Assembly: GCF_945957345.1 (NCBI RefSeq)
Contig: NZ_CAMFKW010000015.1
Location: 33,303 to 97,302, forward strand
Direction: 5' to 3'
Source: an uncultured Allobosea sp.
GTDB taxonomy: Bacteria; Pseudomonadota; Alphaproteobacteria; Rhizobiales; Beijerinckiaceae
Length of the DNA stretch: 64,000 bases
This document shows positions 1-9,061 of this stretch, piece after piece. The position numbers were made by a program, and so were the translations under genes. The notes below the pieces were generated by a model. The model was not told the DNA's origin and did not search any database. It was given only the letters and a program-made list of their open reading frames with translations. Each line of letters opens with the position of its first letter. Position 1 is the first letter of the stretch.

Positions 1-2
1 CG

Positions 3-611
3 GCGGCCCTGAGCGGCATCGATCCGTCGCCGGGGCAGCTCGACTATGCCCGCAAACGCCCTGTCGCGGGCCTGGCGGAATTCACGTTGGGCGATGCCAT
101 GGAGCTGCCTTATCCGGACCGGAGCTTCGACGCGGCGATCATGGCCCTGGTCATCTTCTTCGTGCCCGACCCGGCCAAGGGCGTGGCGGAGATGGTCCGG
201 ATCACACGGCCGGGCGGGCTCATCGCCGCCTATGCCTGGGACATGCCGGGCGGCGGCTTTCCGCTCGATCCCGTCCTGACCGAACTCAAGGCTCTCGGGA
301 TGACCCCGCCGCGCCCGCCGAGCGCGGATGTCTCGCGGCTAGAAAGCCTGGTCGCGCTCTGGACGCAGGCCGGGTTGCGCGATGTCGAAACGCACGAGAT
401 CAGCGTGCGCCGCCATTTCGCCGATTTCGACGCGTTCTGGCATGCCTGCACGCTCGGCGCGACGGTGGCACCGGCCGTTGCAGCCCTATCTCCGGAGAAC
501 CTCGCCCAGCTCAAGGACAAGGTCCGCGCGCGCATCGCCATCGCGGACGATGGCAGCGCGTCCTATGTCGCGCGCGCCAACGCCGTGAAAGGCCGGGTGC
601 CCGCGGGCTGA
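3..611 (+). CDS. Class I SAM-dependent methyltransferase, 5' end outside window
   Basis: The frame is open from the first base of the window, so the N-terminus, including the glycine-rich SAM-binding motif I, lies upstream. The visible part of about 200 residues starts at the second Rossmann strand (GIDPSPGQ), followed by the GDAMELPYPDRSFD segment and FVPDPAKGVAEMVRITRPGG, which are the acidic ribose-binding loop, motif II and the post-strand-5 motif of Methyltransf_11/UbiE-like enzymes. The acceptor substrate cannot be told from the sequence. It ends 27 nt from the convergent oxoprolinase stop. Confidence 0.85.
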   Translation, partial: AALSGIDPSPGQLDYARKRPVAGLAEFTLGDAMELPYPDRSFDAAIMALVIFFVPDPAKGVAEMVRITRPGGLIAAYAWDMPGGGFPLDPVLTELKALGMTPPRPPSADVSRLESLVALWTQAGLRDVETHEISVRRHFADFDAFWHACTLGATVAPAVAALSPENLAQLKDKVRARIAIADDGSASYVARANAVKGRVPAG

Positions 612-638
612 GGTCACGCAGTCCCCAGCCCTCGGGTT

Positions 639-3600
639 TCAGCCCTTCACCTTGCCGTATCCGCCGGCCGTCGGGGTGATCACCGTCACCGCCTCGCCGG
701 CTTGAAGCAGGGTCTGGTCGGAGGGCTTCAGCTCCTCGACCGCGCCGGAGAGCCTGCGTACCAGCGTCTTGCCGAGCTCGCCCGCCTCGCCGCCATCGAC
801 GCCGAAAGGCCGGACCCGGCGATGCGAGGCGAGGATCGCGCAATCCATCGTCTCGCGGAAGCGGATGGTGCGCGAGGTGCCGTCGCCGGCCGACCATTCG
901 CCCTTGCCGCCCGAGCCCTTGCGGATGTGGAAATCCTCCAGAACGACCGGGAAGCGCGTCTCCAGAATCTCCGGGTCGGTCAGGCGCGAATTGGTCATGT
1001 GGACATGCACGCCCGACGTGCCGTTGAAGCCGGGGCCGGCCGGCGAGCCCGAGCAGATCGTCTCGTAATACTGATACTGGTCGTTGCCGAAGGTCAGGTT
1101 GTTCATCGTGCCTTGCGAGCACGACATCGCCTTGAGCGCGCCGAACAGCGTGTTGGTCACGGCCTGCGACACCTCGACATTGCCCGCGACGACCGCAGCC
1201 GGATAGCGCGGCGCCAGCATCGAGCCCTCCGGCACGATGATCCTAATCGGGCGCAGGCAGCCCGCATTCATCGGGATCGCGTCGTCGACCATCACGCGGA
1301 AGACATAGAGCACGGCGGCGCGGGTGACGGGCGCGGGCGCGTTGAAATTGTCCGGCCGCTGCTCGGAGGTGCCGGTGAAATCGACCGTCGCCTCGCGCTT
1401 CGCGCGATCAATGGTGATCTTCACCTTGATCGCGCAGCCCTGGTCCATCGGATAGGTGAACTCGGAATCGTGCAGCTTGGTGAGCAACCGCGCTACGCTC
1501 TCGGCCGCGTTGTCCTGGACATGACCCATATAGGCCTGCACGACATCGAGGCCGAAGGAGCCGATCATCTTCTTCAGCTCCGCCAGACCCTTCTCGTTGG
1601 CGGCGATCTGCGCCTTCAGGTCGTTGACGTTCTGCACGACGTTGCGGACGGGATAGCGCGCGCCGGTCAGGAGCTTGACCAGCTCCTCCTCGCAGAAGCG
1701 GCCCTGATCGACGATCTTGAAATTGTCGATATAGACGCCCTCTTCCTCAATATTGGTCGCCAGCGGCGACATCGAGCCCGGCGCGGTGCCGCCGACATCG
1801 GCATGATGGCCGCGGCTCGCCACCCAGAACAGGATGCCTTTCTCCTCGGGGTCGAAGACCGGGGTGCAGACAGTGATATCCGGCAGATGCGTGCCGCCGT
1901 TATAGGGCGCGTTCAGGCAGTAGACGTCGCCCGGCCTGATCACCGGATTGTTGGCGATCACCGTCTCGACCGAGCGATCCATCGAGCCCAGATGCACCGG
2001 CATATGCGGGGCATTGGCGACGAGCGCGCCGGTCTGGTCGAACACCGCGCAGGAGAAGTCGAGCCGCTCCTTGATGTTCACGGAATAGGCGGTGTTCTGC
2101 AGCGTCACGCCCATCTGCTCGGCGATCGACATGAACAGGTTGTTGAAGATCTCGAGCATCACCGGATCGGCCTTGGTGCCGATCGCTGCCTGCTGGACCA
2201 GCGCCTTCACACGGACGAGGACGAGATGGTCCTTGGCCGTGAGCTGCGCGCTCCAGCCTTCCTCGACGACGACGGTCTGGTTCGGCTCGATGATGATGGC
2301 GGGACCGGCGACGTTGTGCCCGGGCTTCATCGCCTCGCGGCGGACGATCGCCGCATCATGCCACTGTCCCTTCGCGAAGAAGCGCGTGCGTTCGGCAGCA
2401 ATAGGCTCGCCCGCCTGCTCGGCCGCGGCGGCCTCCTCGAATTTCGCGCCGCCACCGACCGCCTCGACCTCGACCGCCTCGACGACCAGCGCCTTGGTCT
2501 CGTCCATGAAGCCGAAGCGCGCCTTATGCGCGGTCTGGAAGGCCGTCTGCATCTCGGAGCGCGTGCCTGCCGGCACAGCGATCGCGGTATCGGTACCGGC
2601 ATAGCGGATATGGGCGCGTGTATGGATCGCGATATCGCCCTCGGCGACGCCCTGCCCCGCGACTTCCGCTTTCGTGTCGGCGGCGAGCTTCGCCGCCACC
2701 GCCTCGATCGCCGCCTTTGCCTCGCCGTCAAGCGCAACGTCCAGCGCCGCGGTGCGGGTCGAGCGGATTTCGGCGAGTCCCATGCCGTAGGCCGAGAGCA
2801 GGCCCGAGAACGGGTGCAGCAATACGGTCTTGATGCCGAGCGCATCCGCCACGAGGCAGGCATGCTGCCCACCGGCGCCGCCGAAGGAATTCAGCGCATA
2901 GCGGGTGATGTCGTAGCCGCGCTGCACCGAGATCTTCTTGATCGCCTCGGCCATGTTGGCGACGGCGATCTGGATGAAGCCATCAGCGACCTCCTCAGGC
3001 GTGCGCCCGTCGCCGACCTCGGCCGCTAGCACCGCGAACTTGTTGCGGACGATGCCGACATCGAGCGGCTCATCCTGCTTCGGTCCGAAGATCGCAGGGA
3101 AATAGGACGGGATCAGCTTGCCGACCATGACATTGGCGTCGGTCACCGCGAGCGGCCCGCCGCGACGATAGGCGGCCGGGCCCGGATTGGCGCCGGCCGA
3201 ATCCGGGCCGACGCGGAAGCGCGCCCCGTCATAGTGAAGGATCGAGCCGCCGCCGGCCGCGACCGTATGGATCAGCATCATCGGCGCACGCATGCGCACG
3301 CCGGCGACCTCGGTCTCGAAGGCGCGCTCATACTCGCCGTCGAAATGCGCGACGTCGGTCGAGGTACCGCCCATGTCGAAGCCGATCACCTTGTCGAACC
3401 CGGCCGAGCGGCCGGTCTCGGCGAGGCCGACCACGCCTCCGGCCGGACCGGAGAGGATCGCGTCCTTGCCCTGGAACAATTCGGCGGCGGTGAGCCCGCC
3501 CGACGACATCATGAACATCAGGCGCGCGCCGGTGCGGGCGACGTCGAGCTCCTCGGAGACCTGCTGCACATAGCGGCCGAGAATAGGCGAGAGATAGGCA

Positions 3601-4238
3601 TCGACCACGGCGGTATCGCCACGCCCGACCAGCTTCACCAGAGGCGAGACCTCATGACTGACCGAAACCTGCGGGAAGCCGATATCGCGCGCGATCCGGG
3701 CCGCGATCTGCTCATGCGCCGTGTAACGATAGCCATGCATGAAGACGATCGCGACGGCTCGGAAGCCCGCATCGTACTGCGCCTGCAGGGCGCTGCGGAT
3801 CGCTACCTCGTCGGGCGCACGCTCGACCGTGCCGTCGGCCAGCACGCGCTCCTCGATCTCCTCGACCGCTTCGTACAACGCCTCGGGCAAGATGATCTGC
3901 TTGGCGAAGATGTCGGGCCGGGCCTGGTAGCCGATGCGCAGCGCATCACGGAAACCCTTGGTCGTCACCAGCAGCGTGCGATCGCCCTTGCGCTCCAGCA
4001 GTGCGTTGGTCGCGACCGTCGTGCCCATGCGCACCTCGCCGATGGTCCCGGTCGGGATCGGCTCGCCTGCCCTCAGCCCGAGATGCTCGCGGATGCCCTG
4101 CACCGCCGCATCGCGATAGGCGCCGGGATTTTCGGAGAGCATCTTCCTGGCATGGAGATTGCCAGCCGGATCACGCCCGATCACGTCGGTGAAGGTGCCG
4201 CCGCGATCGATCCAGAAATCCCAATGGGCTGCCAACAT
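639..4238 (-). CDS. Hydantoinase/5-oxoprolinase, fused HyuA-HyuB type
   Basis: 1199 residues, the size of ATP-dependent 5-oxoprolinase (OPLAH), which opens the ring of 5-oxo-L-proline or related hydantoins. The N-terminal half (about 1-685) is HyuA-like with the actin/hexokinase-fold phosphate loops [14 protein letters not shown] near residue 8 and [14 protein letters not shown] near 290. The C-terminal half starts near 690 ([21 protein letters not shown] region) and is HyuB-like. The ATG at 4238 has an excellent ribosome binding site (AAGGGGAGAG, 6 nt spacing). It is divergent from a TRAP transporter operon, suggesting that the transporter brings in the substrate. Whether the substrate is oxoproline, a hydantoin or another lactam cannot be settled from sequence. 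Confidence 0.9.
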   Translation of the reverse strand: MLAAHWDFWIDRGGTFTDVIGRDPAGNLHARKMLSENPGAYRDAAVQGIREHLGLRAGEPIPTGTIGEVRMGTTVATNALLERKGDRTLLVTTKGFRDALRIGYQARPDIFAKQIILPEALYEAVEEIEERVLADGTVERAPDEVAIRSALQAQYDAGFRAVAIVFMHGYRYTAHEQIAARIARDIGFPQVSVSHEVSPLVKLVGRGDTAVVDAYLSPILGRYVQQVSEELDVARTGARLMFMMSSGGLTAAELFQGKDAILSGPAGGVVGLAETGRSAGFDKVIGFDMGGTSTDVAHFDGEYERAFETEVAGVRMRAPMMLIHTVAAGGGSILHYDGARFRVGPDSAGANPGPAAYRRGGPLAVTDANVMVGKLIPSYFPAIFGPKQDEPLDVGIVRNKFAVLAAEVGDGRTPEEVADGFIQIAVANMAEAIKKISVQRGYDITRYALNSFGGAGGQHACLVADALGIKTVLLHPFSGLLSAYGMGLAEIRSTRTAALDVALDGEAKAAIEAVAAKLAADTKAEVAGQGVAEGDIAIHTRAHIRYAGTDTAIAVPAGTRSEMQTAFQTAHKARFGFMDETKALVVEAVEVEAVGGGAKFEEAAAAEQAGEPIAAERTRFFAKGQWHDAAIVRREAMKPGHNVAGPAIIIEPNQTVVVEEGWSAQLTAKDHLVLVRVKALVQQAAIGTKADPVMLEIFNNLFMSIAEQMGVTLQNTAYSVNIKERLDFSCAVFDQTGALVANAPHMPVHLGSMDRSVETVIANNPVIRPGDVYCLNAPYNGGTHLPDITVCTPVFDPEEKGILFWVASRGHHADVGGTAPGSMSPLATNIEEEGVYIDNFKIVDQGRFCEEELVKLLTGARYPVRNVVQNVNDLKAQIAANEKGLAELKKMIGSFGLDVVQAYMGHVQDNAAESVARLLTKLHDSEFTYPMDQGCAIKVKITIDRAKREATVDFTGTSEQRPDNFNAPAPVTRAAVLYVFRVMVDDAIPMNAGCLRPIRIIVPEGSMLAPRYPAAVVAGNVEVSQAVTNTLFGALKAMSCSQGTMNNLTFGNDQYQYYETICSGSPAGPGFNGTSGVHVHMTNSRLTDPEILETRFPVVLEDFHIRKGSGGKGEWSAGDGTSRTIRFRETMDCAILASHRRVRPFGVDGGEAGELGKTLVRRLSGAVEELKPSDQTLLQAGEAVTVITPTAGGYGKVKG

Positions 4239-4284
4239 CAGACGCTCTCCCCTTCGTCAAGCCAGCCGTGATCTATGCTGACGT

Positions 4285-4296
4285 TTTATCGATAAA
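4285..4296. promoter_or_regulatory. Perfect palindrome TTTATCGATAAA, candidate operator
   Basis: A 12-bp perfect palindrome lies between the divergent oxoprolinase and TRAP genes, 15 nt upstream of the TTGACA box of the TRAP-side promoter and 47 nt from the oxoprolinase start. Its AT-rich dyad stands out in GC-rich surroundings. The cognate regulator is unknown; the winged-helix protein at 7513-8037 is one candidate, and a GntR- or IclR-type protein elsewhere is equally possible. Confidence 0.5.
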
Positions 4297-4310
4297 TCGT
4301 CGATGAGTTA

Positions 4311-4338
4311 TTGACAAGGCGATTCCGCCGGCTACGAT
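4311..4338 (+). promoter_or_regulatory. Sigma70-type promoter for the TRAP operon
   Basis: TTGACA at 4311-4316 and TACGAT at 4333-4338 are separated by 16 bp. This gives a 5' leader of about 115 nt before dctQ. The -35 box is a perfect consensus; assignment is by eye. Confidence 0.5.
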
Positions 4339-4460
4339 CCCAATTGTGGCTGGAACATGGCTGAGGGGCCAGGCCGGCAGAAAGCGGAGGATGCGACGAT
4401 GCGGGCAATCCTGGCAACCGGGCGCGCAGGCGCCTCCGTCCGATGGGAGCACCGCGCCCC

Positions 4461-5009
4461 ATGATCCGCCGTTCGCTCGATGCGCTCTATCTGCTCGCGG
4501 GCTATCTCGCCGGCTTTTTCCTCGTCGCGATCTTCGTCCTGATGATGCTCCTGTCCGTGGGGCGCGAGATCAATCTGAACGTGCCCTCGGGAGACGATTT
4601 CGCCGGCTGGTCGCTCGTCGCGATGGCCTTCCTCGGCCTCGCCCATACCTTCAAGCGCGGCGAGATGATCCGGGTCGGCCTGCTGCTGGAGCGCCTGCAC
4701 GGCCGGACACGCCGCATCGCCGAGCTGGTTTCGCTGACGATCGCGGCCGCCTTCCTCGCCTATTTCACCTGGCAGGCCAGCCGCCTCGCCTATGATTCCT
4801 GGCGCTTCTTCGACATGTCGACCGGCGTCATCTCGGTGCCGCTCTGGATCCCGCAGCTCGGCATGGTCGCCGGCCTCGCAATCCTCCTGATCGCGGTCGC
4901 TGAGGAATGGGTCATCGTCGCGCGCGGCGGCAAGCCGACTTACGAGCCTGAGCCGCCGACGACGACGGAAGAACTGATCGAGCGCGTCGCGCAGGGCGGA
5001 GGCGTCTGA
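4461..5009 (+). CDS. TRAP transporter small permease (DctQ-type)
   Basis: About 182 residues with four hydrophobic segments, the usual DctQ architecture: an N-terminal helix starting at YLLAGYLAGFFLVAIF, a second with the FLGLAHTFKRGEMIRV loop, and a pair near the C-terminus. It forms the membrane complex with DctM. An in-frame ATG at 4443 exists, but GGGAG 11 nt before 4461 and the compact N-terminus favour 4461. It is followed after 2 nt by dctM. The tail is acidic and Pro/Thr rich. Confidence 0.87.
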   Translation: MIRRSLDALYLLAGYLAGFFLVAIFVLMMLLSVGREINLNVPSGDDFAGWSLVAMAFLGLAHTFKRGEMIRVGLLLERLHGRTRRIAELVSLTIAAAFLAYFTWQASRLAYDSWRFFDMSTGVISVPLWIPQLGMVAGLAILLIAVAEEWVIVARGGKPTYEPEPPTTTEELIERVAQGGGV

Positions 5010-5011
5010 CC

Positions 5012-6316
5012 ATGAGCCTCCCCATTCTTTCGATCGTCCTGCTCGGTTTCCTCGTCCTGATCCTCGCCAGCGGCGTCTGGATCGCGGTGGGCCTCGGCCT
5101 CGTCGGCCTGCTCGCCATGATGCTGGTCACCGACATCCCGATCGGCCAGGTCCTGGCAACCACCGTCTGGAGTGCCTCCGCGTCCTGGACGCTGGCCGCG
5201 CTCCCACTCTTCATCTGGATGGGCGAAATCCTGTTCCGGACGCGGCTTTCGGCGCAAATGTTCCAGGGCCTCTCGCCCTGGCTGCAATGGCTGCCCGGTC
5301 GCCTCGTCCACACCAATATCGTCGGCTGCGGCATCTTCGCCGCCGTCTCCGGCTCCTCGGCCGCCACTTGCGCCACCATTGGCAAGATCGCGCTGCCGGA
5401 GCTCAAGAAGCGCGGCTATGACGAGGGCATCAGCATCGGCACACTCGCCGGCTCCGGCACGCTCGGCCTGCTGATTCCGCCGTCCATCCCGATGGTGGTC
5501 TATGCCGTCACCGCCAATGTCTCTGTGCTGCAGGTCTTCCTCGGCGGCTTCCTGCCCGGTGCTCTCGTGATGGCGCTCTACATGGGCTACGTCATCGTCT
5601 GGTCCTGGCTGAACCCGGGCAAGATTCCGCCGCGCGATCCGCCGATGTCCTTCATGGCCAAGGTGCGCCAGTCGGCCAATCTTGCGCCCTGCCTGCTGCT
5701 GATCGCGGCCGTCTTCCTCTCGCTCGTGCTCGGCTTCGCGACGGCGACCGAATGCGCAGCCTGGGGCGTCACCGGCGCGCTGGTGCTGGCCTGGTGGAGC
5801 GGCACGCTGACCTGGCAGACCTTCTATGAAAGCGTGATGAGCGCGACGCGCCTGACCTGCATGATCATGCTGATCCTGGCGGGTGCGGCCTTCTGCACCG
5901 CGGCAATGGCCTATACCGGCATCCCGGCGGCACTGGCCGATTGGGTCAAGGGCCAGTCGCTATCGCCGCATATGCTCGTGCTGGCGCTGACCTGCATGTA
6001 CATCATCCTGGGCTGCCTCATCGACGGCATCTCGATGATCGTGCTGACTGCCGTCATCGTCCTCCCGATGGTCAAGGAAGCCGGCTTCGACCTCGTCTGG
6101 TTCGGCGTCTACCTCGTCATCCACGTCGAGATGGCGCAGATCACCCCGCCGGTCGGCTTCAACCTGTTCGTGCTGCAGAACATGAGCGGCAAGGACACGA
6201 TGACGATTGCGAAGGCAGCGTTTCCGTTCTTCATTCTGCTGAACGTGGCCGTCATCATCATCACGACCTTCCCGCAGATCGTGCTTTACCTGCCGAAGCT
6301 CGCCTTCCCGGACTGA
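5012..6316 (+). CDS. TRAP transporter large permease (DctM-type)
   Basis: 434 residues of nearly continuous hydrophobic helices, matching DctM/SiaM, the sodium-driven substrate-translocating subunit. Typical elements are GCGIFAAVSGSSAATCATIG near residue 105 and GTLGLLIPPSIPMVVYA near 150, plus ITPPVGFNLFVLQ in the C-terminal repeat, the two re-entrant hairpin regions that carry the sodium and substrate sites. It sits between dctQ (2-nt gap) and dctP (40-nt gap) in one operon. Confidence 0.93.
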   Translation: MSLPILSIVLLGFLVLILASGVWIAVGLGLVGLLAMMLVTDIPIGQVLATTVWSASASWTLAALPLFIWMGEILFRTRLSAQMFQGLSPWLQWLPGRLVHTNIVGCGIFAAVSGSSAATCATIGKIALPELKKRGYDEGISIGTLAGSGTLGLLIPPSIPMVVYAVTANVSVLQVFLGGFLPGALVMALYMGYVIVWSWLNPGKIPPRDPPMSFMAKVRQSANLAPCLLLIAAVFLSLVLGFATATECAAWGVTGALVLAWWSGTLTWQTFYESVMSATRLTCMIMLILAGAAFCTAAMAYTGIPAALADWVKGQSLSPHMLVLALTCMYIILGCLIDGISMIVLTAVIVLPMVKEAGFDLVWFGVYLVIHVEMAQITPPVGFNLFVLQNMSGKDTMTIAKAAFPFFILLNVAVIIITTFPQIVLYLPKLAFPD

Positions 6317-6356
6317 TCTTCGGCCCAATCACCACAAGCAACAGAGAGGGAATGAC

Positions 6357-7346
6357 ATGATCAACCGCAGACATCTTGCCGCTGCCGCCTTCGCTTTTGG
6401 CGTCAGCGCGCTCTCCTTCTCCATGCCGGCGGCAGCCCAGACCAAGTGGAACCTGCCTAACGCCTATCCCACGGACAATCCGCATACGGAGAATCTCGCC
6501 CTCTTCGCCAAAGACGTCGAGGCCGCGACCTCGGGCAAGCTCCTCATCACGGTCCACGCCAACGCCGCGCTGTTCAAGGCGCCCGAGATCAAACGCGCCG
6601 TCGCCTCCGGCCAGGCCCAGATGGGCGAGATTCTGATGTCGATCCACGAGAACGAGGATCCGATCTTCGGCGTCGACGTGGTGCCGTTCCTGGCGACCTC
6701 CTTTGCCGACTCGCGCAAGCTCTACACGGCCTCCAAGGCGGCGATCGAGAAGAAGCTCGACGCCCAGGGCATCAAGCTCCTCTTCATGGTCCCCTGGGCG
6801 CCGCAAGGCGTCTACGCCAAGAAGGACATCAACACGGTCGAGGACATGAAGGGGCTGAAATGGCGCTCCTACAATGTCGGCACCGCCCGCCTCGGCGAAT
6901 TGCTCGGCATGCAGTCGGTCACGATCCAGGCGGCGGAGCTGCCGCAGGCGCTGGCGACCGGCGTGGTCAATTCCTTCATGTCGTCGGGCGGCACGGGCTA
7001 TGATTCCAAGGTCTGGGAATCCCTCGACCATTTCTATGACGTGCAGGCCTGGATCCCGAAGGATGCGACCTTCGTGAACAAGGCCGCCTTCAACGCCCTC
7101 GACAAGGCGACGCAGGACGCGATCCTCAAGGCCGCAGCGACGGCCGAAGAGCGCGGCTGGAAGATGTGGCAGGACAAGGCCGGCTGGTATCTCGACCAGC
7201 TCAAGGCCAAGGGCATGAAGGTGCAGCCCCCGTCACCCGAGCTCTCCGCCGGCTTCAAGAAGGCGGGCGAGCAGCTCACCGCCGACTGGCTGAAGAAGGC
7301 CGGCGCCGAGGGCCAGGCCATCGTCGACGCCTACAAGAAGATGTGA
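6357..7346 (+). CDS. TRAP transporter periplasmic substrate-binding protein (DctP family)
   Basis: 329 residues. A signal peptide is visible (two Arg, a hydrophobic Ala/Leu stretch, cleavage after PAAAQ near residue 28). The mature part begins KWNLPNAYPTDNPHTENL and continues with the DctP landmarks (FAKDVEAATSGKL, GLKWRSYN around residue 160 and a conserved Arg that usually pairs with a substrate carboxylate). GAGAGGGA precedes the ATG. Context with the oxoprolinase suggests a cyclic amino-acid derivative such as 5-oxoproline as ligand; this is inference. Confidence 0.92.
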   Translation: MINRRHLAAAAFAFGVSALSFSMPAAAQTKWNLPNAYPTDNPHTENLALFAKDVEAATSGKLLITVHANAALFKAPEIKRAVASGQAQMGEILMSIHENEDPIFGVDVVPFLATSFADSRKLYTASKAAIEKKLDAQGIKLLFMVPWAPQGVYAKKDINTVEDMKGLKWRSYNVGTARLGELLGMQSVTIQAAELPQALATGVVNSFMSSGGTGYDSKVWESLDHFYDVQAWIPKDATFVNKAAFNALDKATQDAILKAAATAEERGWKMWQDKAGWYLDQLKAKGMKVQPPSPELSAGFKKAGEQLTADWLKKAGAEGQAIVDAYKKM

Positions 7347-7382
7347 AGCGGGCACTCCGCCACGCTTCGCATCAAGAATGCA

Positions 7383-7481
7383 GTCATCCCGGGCGACCGG
7401 AGGGAGGCCCGGGATCCATACCGAAGCGGTTCAGGCATGGATCCCGGCTCGGCGCCACCGAAGCGGTTTGTCCGGGATGAC
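7383..7481. repeat. Palindromic intergenic repeat (GTCATCCCGG...CCGGGATGAC)
   Basis: Outer arms GTCATCCCGG (from 7383) and CCGGGATGAC (ending 7481) enclose an inner inverted repeat, CCGGGATCCAT near 7409-7419 against ATGGATCCCGG at 7437-7447, and an 11-bp direct repeat CCGAAGCGGTT at 7421 and 7459. It lies just after dctP. The nested design resembles the element at 27711-27842. Confidence 0.75.
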
Positions 7482-7512
7482 GTGTTGCTTCTATTCAGGA
7501 TGATTGAGCGCG

Positions 7513-8037
7513 ATGACCTCTCCCGCCCCTGACAATCTCGGCCCGATCGTCTCCTCCGGCCATCTCGCCGCCGGGGCTCTTCCCGCGCTCTCGGAGTTCG
7601 AGTTCGCGCTTAGCATGACGGTCCATGCCTTTCACCGCTGGATCGTGCGCGGAATGGCGGCCGCCGGCATGCCCGATCTCTCGCCGCTCGACGTGCTCGT
7701 GCTGCACAACGTCAATCACCGCGGCAAGGCCAAGCGGCTCGCCGATATCTGCCTCGTCCTCAATATCGAGGACACGCATCTGGTGAACTATTCGCTGAAG
7801 AAGCTCGAGCGGCTGAAGCTGCTCAAGGGCGGCCGCAAGGGCAAGGAGAAGACCGTCGAGGTCACGCCGGCCGGCGAGGAAGCCTGCCGGCGCTATGCCC
7901 AGATCCGCGAGCAGCTTCTGGTCAAATCGGTCCGCGCCACCGGCGCCGACCCGGCGCGGCTCTCCGAGATCGCCGCCGCGATGCGCTCGCTCTCCGGCCA
8001 GTACGACCAGGCGGCACGTGCGGCGGCGAGCCTCTGA
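7513..8037 (+). CDS. MarR-like winged-helix DNA-binding protein
   Basis: 174 residues from the ATG at 7513 (a TTG at 7504 is also in frame). Residues about 45-125 carry a winged helix of MarR/HTH_27 type: SPLDVLVLHNVNHRGKAKRL, then NIEDTHLVNYSLKKLERLKL, then a basic wing rich in Gly/Lys (GGRKGKEKTVEVTPAGEE). No ligand pocket can be recognised. It is on the same strand as the TRAP operon, separated from it by a palindromic repeat, so it may regulate the transporter or be independent. Confidence 0.8.
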   Translation: MTSPAPDNLGPIVSSGHLAAGALPALSEFEFALSMTVHAFHRWIVRGMAAAGMPDLSPLDVLVLHNVNHRGKAKRLADICLVLNIEDTHLVNYSLKKLERLKLLKGGRKGKEKTVEVTPAGEEACRRYAQIREQLLVKSVRATGADPARLSEIAAAMRSLSGQYDQAARAAASL

Positions 8038-8050
8038 TCGGCCTCGCCCG

Positions 8051-8605
8051 TCAGCCCTTGCCCGGCTCGGGCAGGTCCGCATAACGCGCAGCGTATTCCG
8101 CATCGAGCGCCTTGAACCGCGACCAGAATCCGCGCGGCTTGCTGCCGGCGAGCTGATCCTCCAGCAGGTCCAGGTGCATGTGCCAGCCGCCGGAGACGCT
8201 GGTCATCTCCGCCTTGCTGGTGAGCTTGCGATGCGTCAGCACCAGCAAGACCTTCTCGCCCTTCGGCACCAGCTCGAACTCGACCTCGGATTCCGGCTCA
8301 CCGTCACCGCCCCAGGTGAAGGCGATGATCCGCGGCGGCTCGCAGCGCGTGATCGTTCCGGTCGAGCGCACGCCGTTTTCATGCACCTCGCGATAGGCTT
8401 CCGGCGGCGTCTCGTCGGTGATCTCGGAATGCTTGAACAGCATTTCCGTCCGGCCGCCGACTCTCAGGTCGAAGACGCCGGACGCCAGCCAGCGTCCGCG
8501 CTTCTCCGACTCGGTGAGATAGGACCAGACCCGCTCGATGGGCCCCGGCAGCAGGCGCTCGAAGCGCACCGCGCCGCTTTCCAGCACGACTCCATAGGCG
8601 TTCAT
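8051..8605 (-). CDS. SRPBCC (AHSA1-like) domain protein
   Basis: 184 residues of the START/Bet v 1 fold: VRFERLLPGPIERVWSYLTE at the N-terminus, GRWLASG, a Thr/Trp-rich central sheet, and the closing helix GGWHMHLDLLEDQLAG. Such proteins bind hydrophobic ligands in a helix-grip cavity. The start overlaps the stop of the ArsR gene by 4 nt (ATGA), so the two are translationally coupled. ArsR-SRPBCC pairs are common in alphaproteobacteria; the ligand is unknown. Confidence 0.87.
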   Translation of the reverse strand: MNAYGVVLESGAVRFERLLPGPIERVWSYLTESEKRGRWLASGVFDLRVGGRTEMLFKHSEITDETPPEAYREVHENGVRSTGTITRCEPPRIIAFTWGGDGEPESEVEFELVPKGEKVLLVLTHRKLTSKAEMTSVSGGWHMHLDLLEDQLAGSKPRGFWSRFKALDAEYAARYADLPEPGKG

Positions 8606-8925
8606 CGGTTGTCTCCCTCGCCCGTTTCGGGCTTTGCGAGTTCCTGTTCGAGGACATCGAGATGGCGGCTCCAGAAGCGCCTGACCTTGATGATCCAGGC
8701 ATCGAAAGCCTCGAGCCCCGCCGGATCGAGCCTGTAGATCCGCTGCTGGCCGCGAGCCTCGACGCTCACCAGCCCGGCCTGCCTGAGCACCTTCAGATGC
8801 TGCGAGATCGCCGGCGCGCTGGCACTGAAGTGGGCGCCGATCTCCCCGGCCGAGAGGGCCCGCTCCCCCAGCATCTCCATGATGCTGCGGCGTGTCGGGT
8901 CGGCAAGGGCGGCAAAACGATCCAT
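8602..8925 (-). CDS. ArsR/SmtB-family transcriptional regulator
   Basis: 107 residues: MDRFAALADPTRRSIMEMLG followed by the helix-turn-helix LSAGEIGAHFSASAPAISQH and the wing LVSVEARGQQRIYRL. No Cys metal-binding motif is seen, so it is of the non-metal autorepressor type. A TTG 6 nt earlier (8931) is in frame. There is no Shine-Dalgarno, and a TATAAT at 8945-8940 leaves an untranslated leader of only a few nucleotides, so translation may be nearly leaderless. Confidence 0.9.
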   Translation of the reverse strand: MDRFAALADPTRRSIMEMLGERALSAGEIGAHFSASAPAISQHLKVLRQAGLVSVEARGQQRIYRLDPAGLEAFDAWIIKVRRFWSRHLDVLEQELAKPETGEGDNR

Positions 8926-8939
8926 GGCCAATGATTTCG

Positions 8940-8966
8940 ATTATACTTAATTAAGTCAACACTTAA
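8940..8966 (-). promoter_or_regulatory. ArsR promoter/operator: TATAAT and ACTTAATTAAGT palindrome
   Basis: A consensus -10 TATAAT (complement of 8940-8945) abuts the perfect 12-bp palindrome ACTTAATTAAGT at 8945-8956, with an additional half site ACTTAA at 8961-8966. A repressor bound here would occlude RNA polymerase, which suits autoregulation by the ArsR protein just downstream. Confidence 0.55.
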
Positions 8967-9061
8967 TATCAGGAGATCATGCAGGCATGCGGCGAGGCGG
9001 ATTGCCACGCGCGCTGGACTCGGCCAGTTGAAGCGCGCCTTTGGGACCCCTTTCGCCTGAC

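Noticed and set aside
702..3029. 775-codon open frame on the plus strand opposite the oxoprolinase
   Set aside because: It is the antisense shadow of a clearly conserved gene; high GC leaves long open frames on the opposite strand. The peptide shows Arg/His/Asp-rich low-complexity composition and no known motif.
7383..7481. CRISPR-like repeat interpretation of the nested repeat
   Set aside because: There are no regularly spaced repeat units and no spacers; the structure is one nested palindrome.
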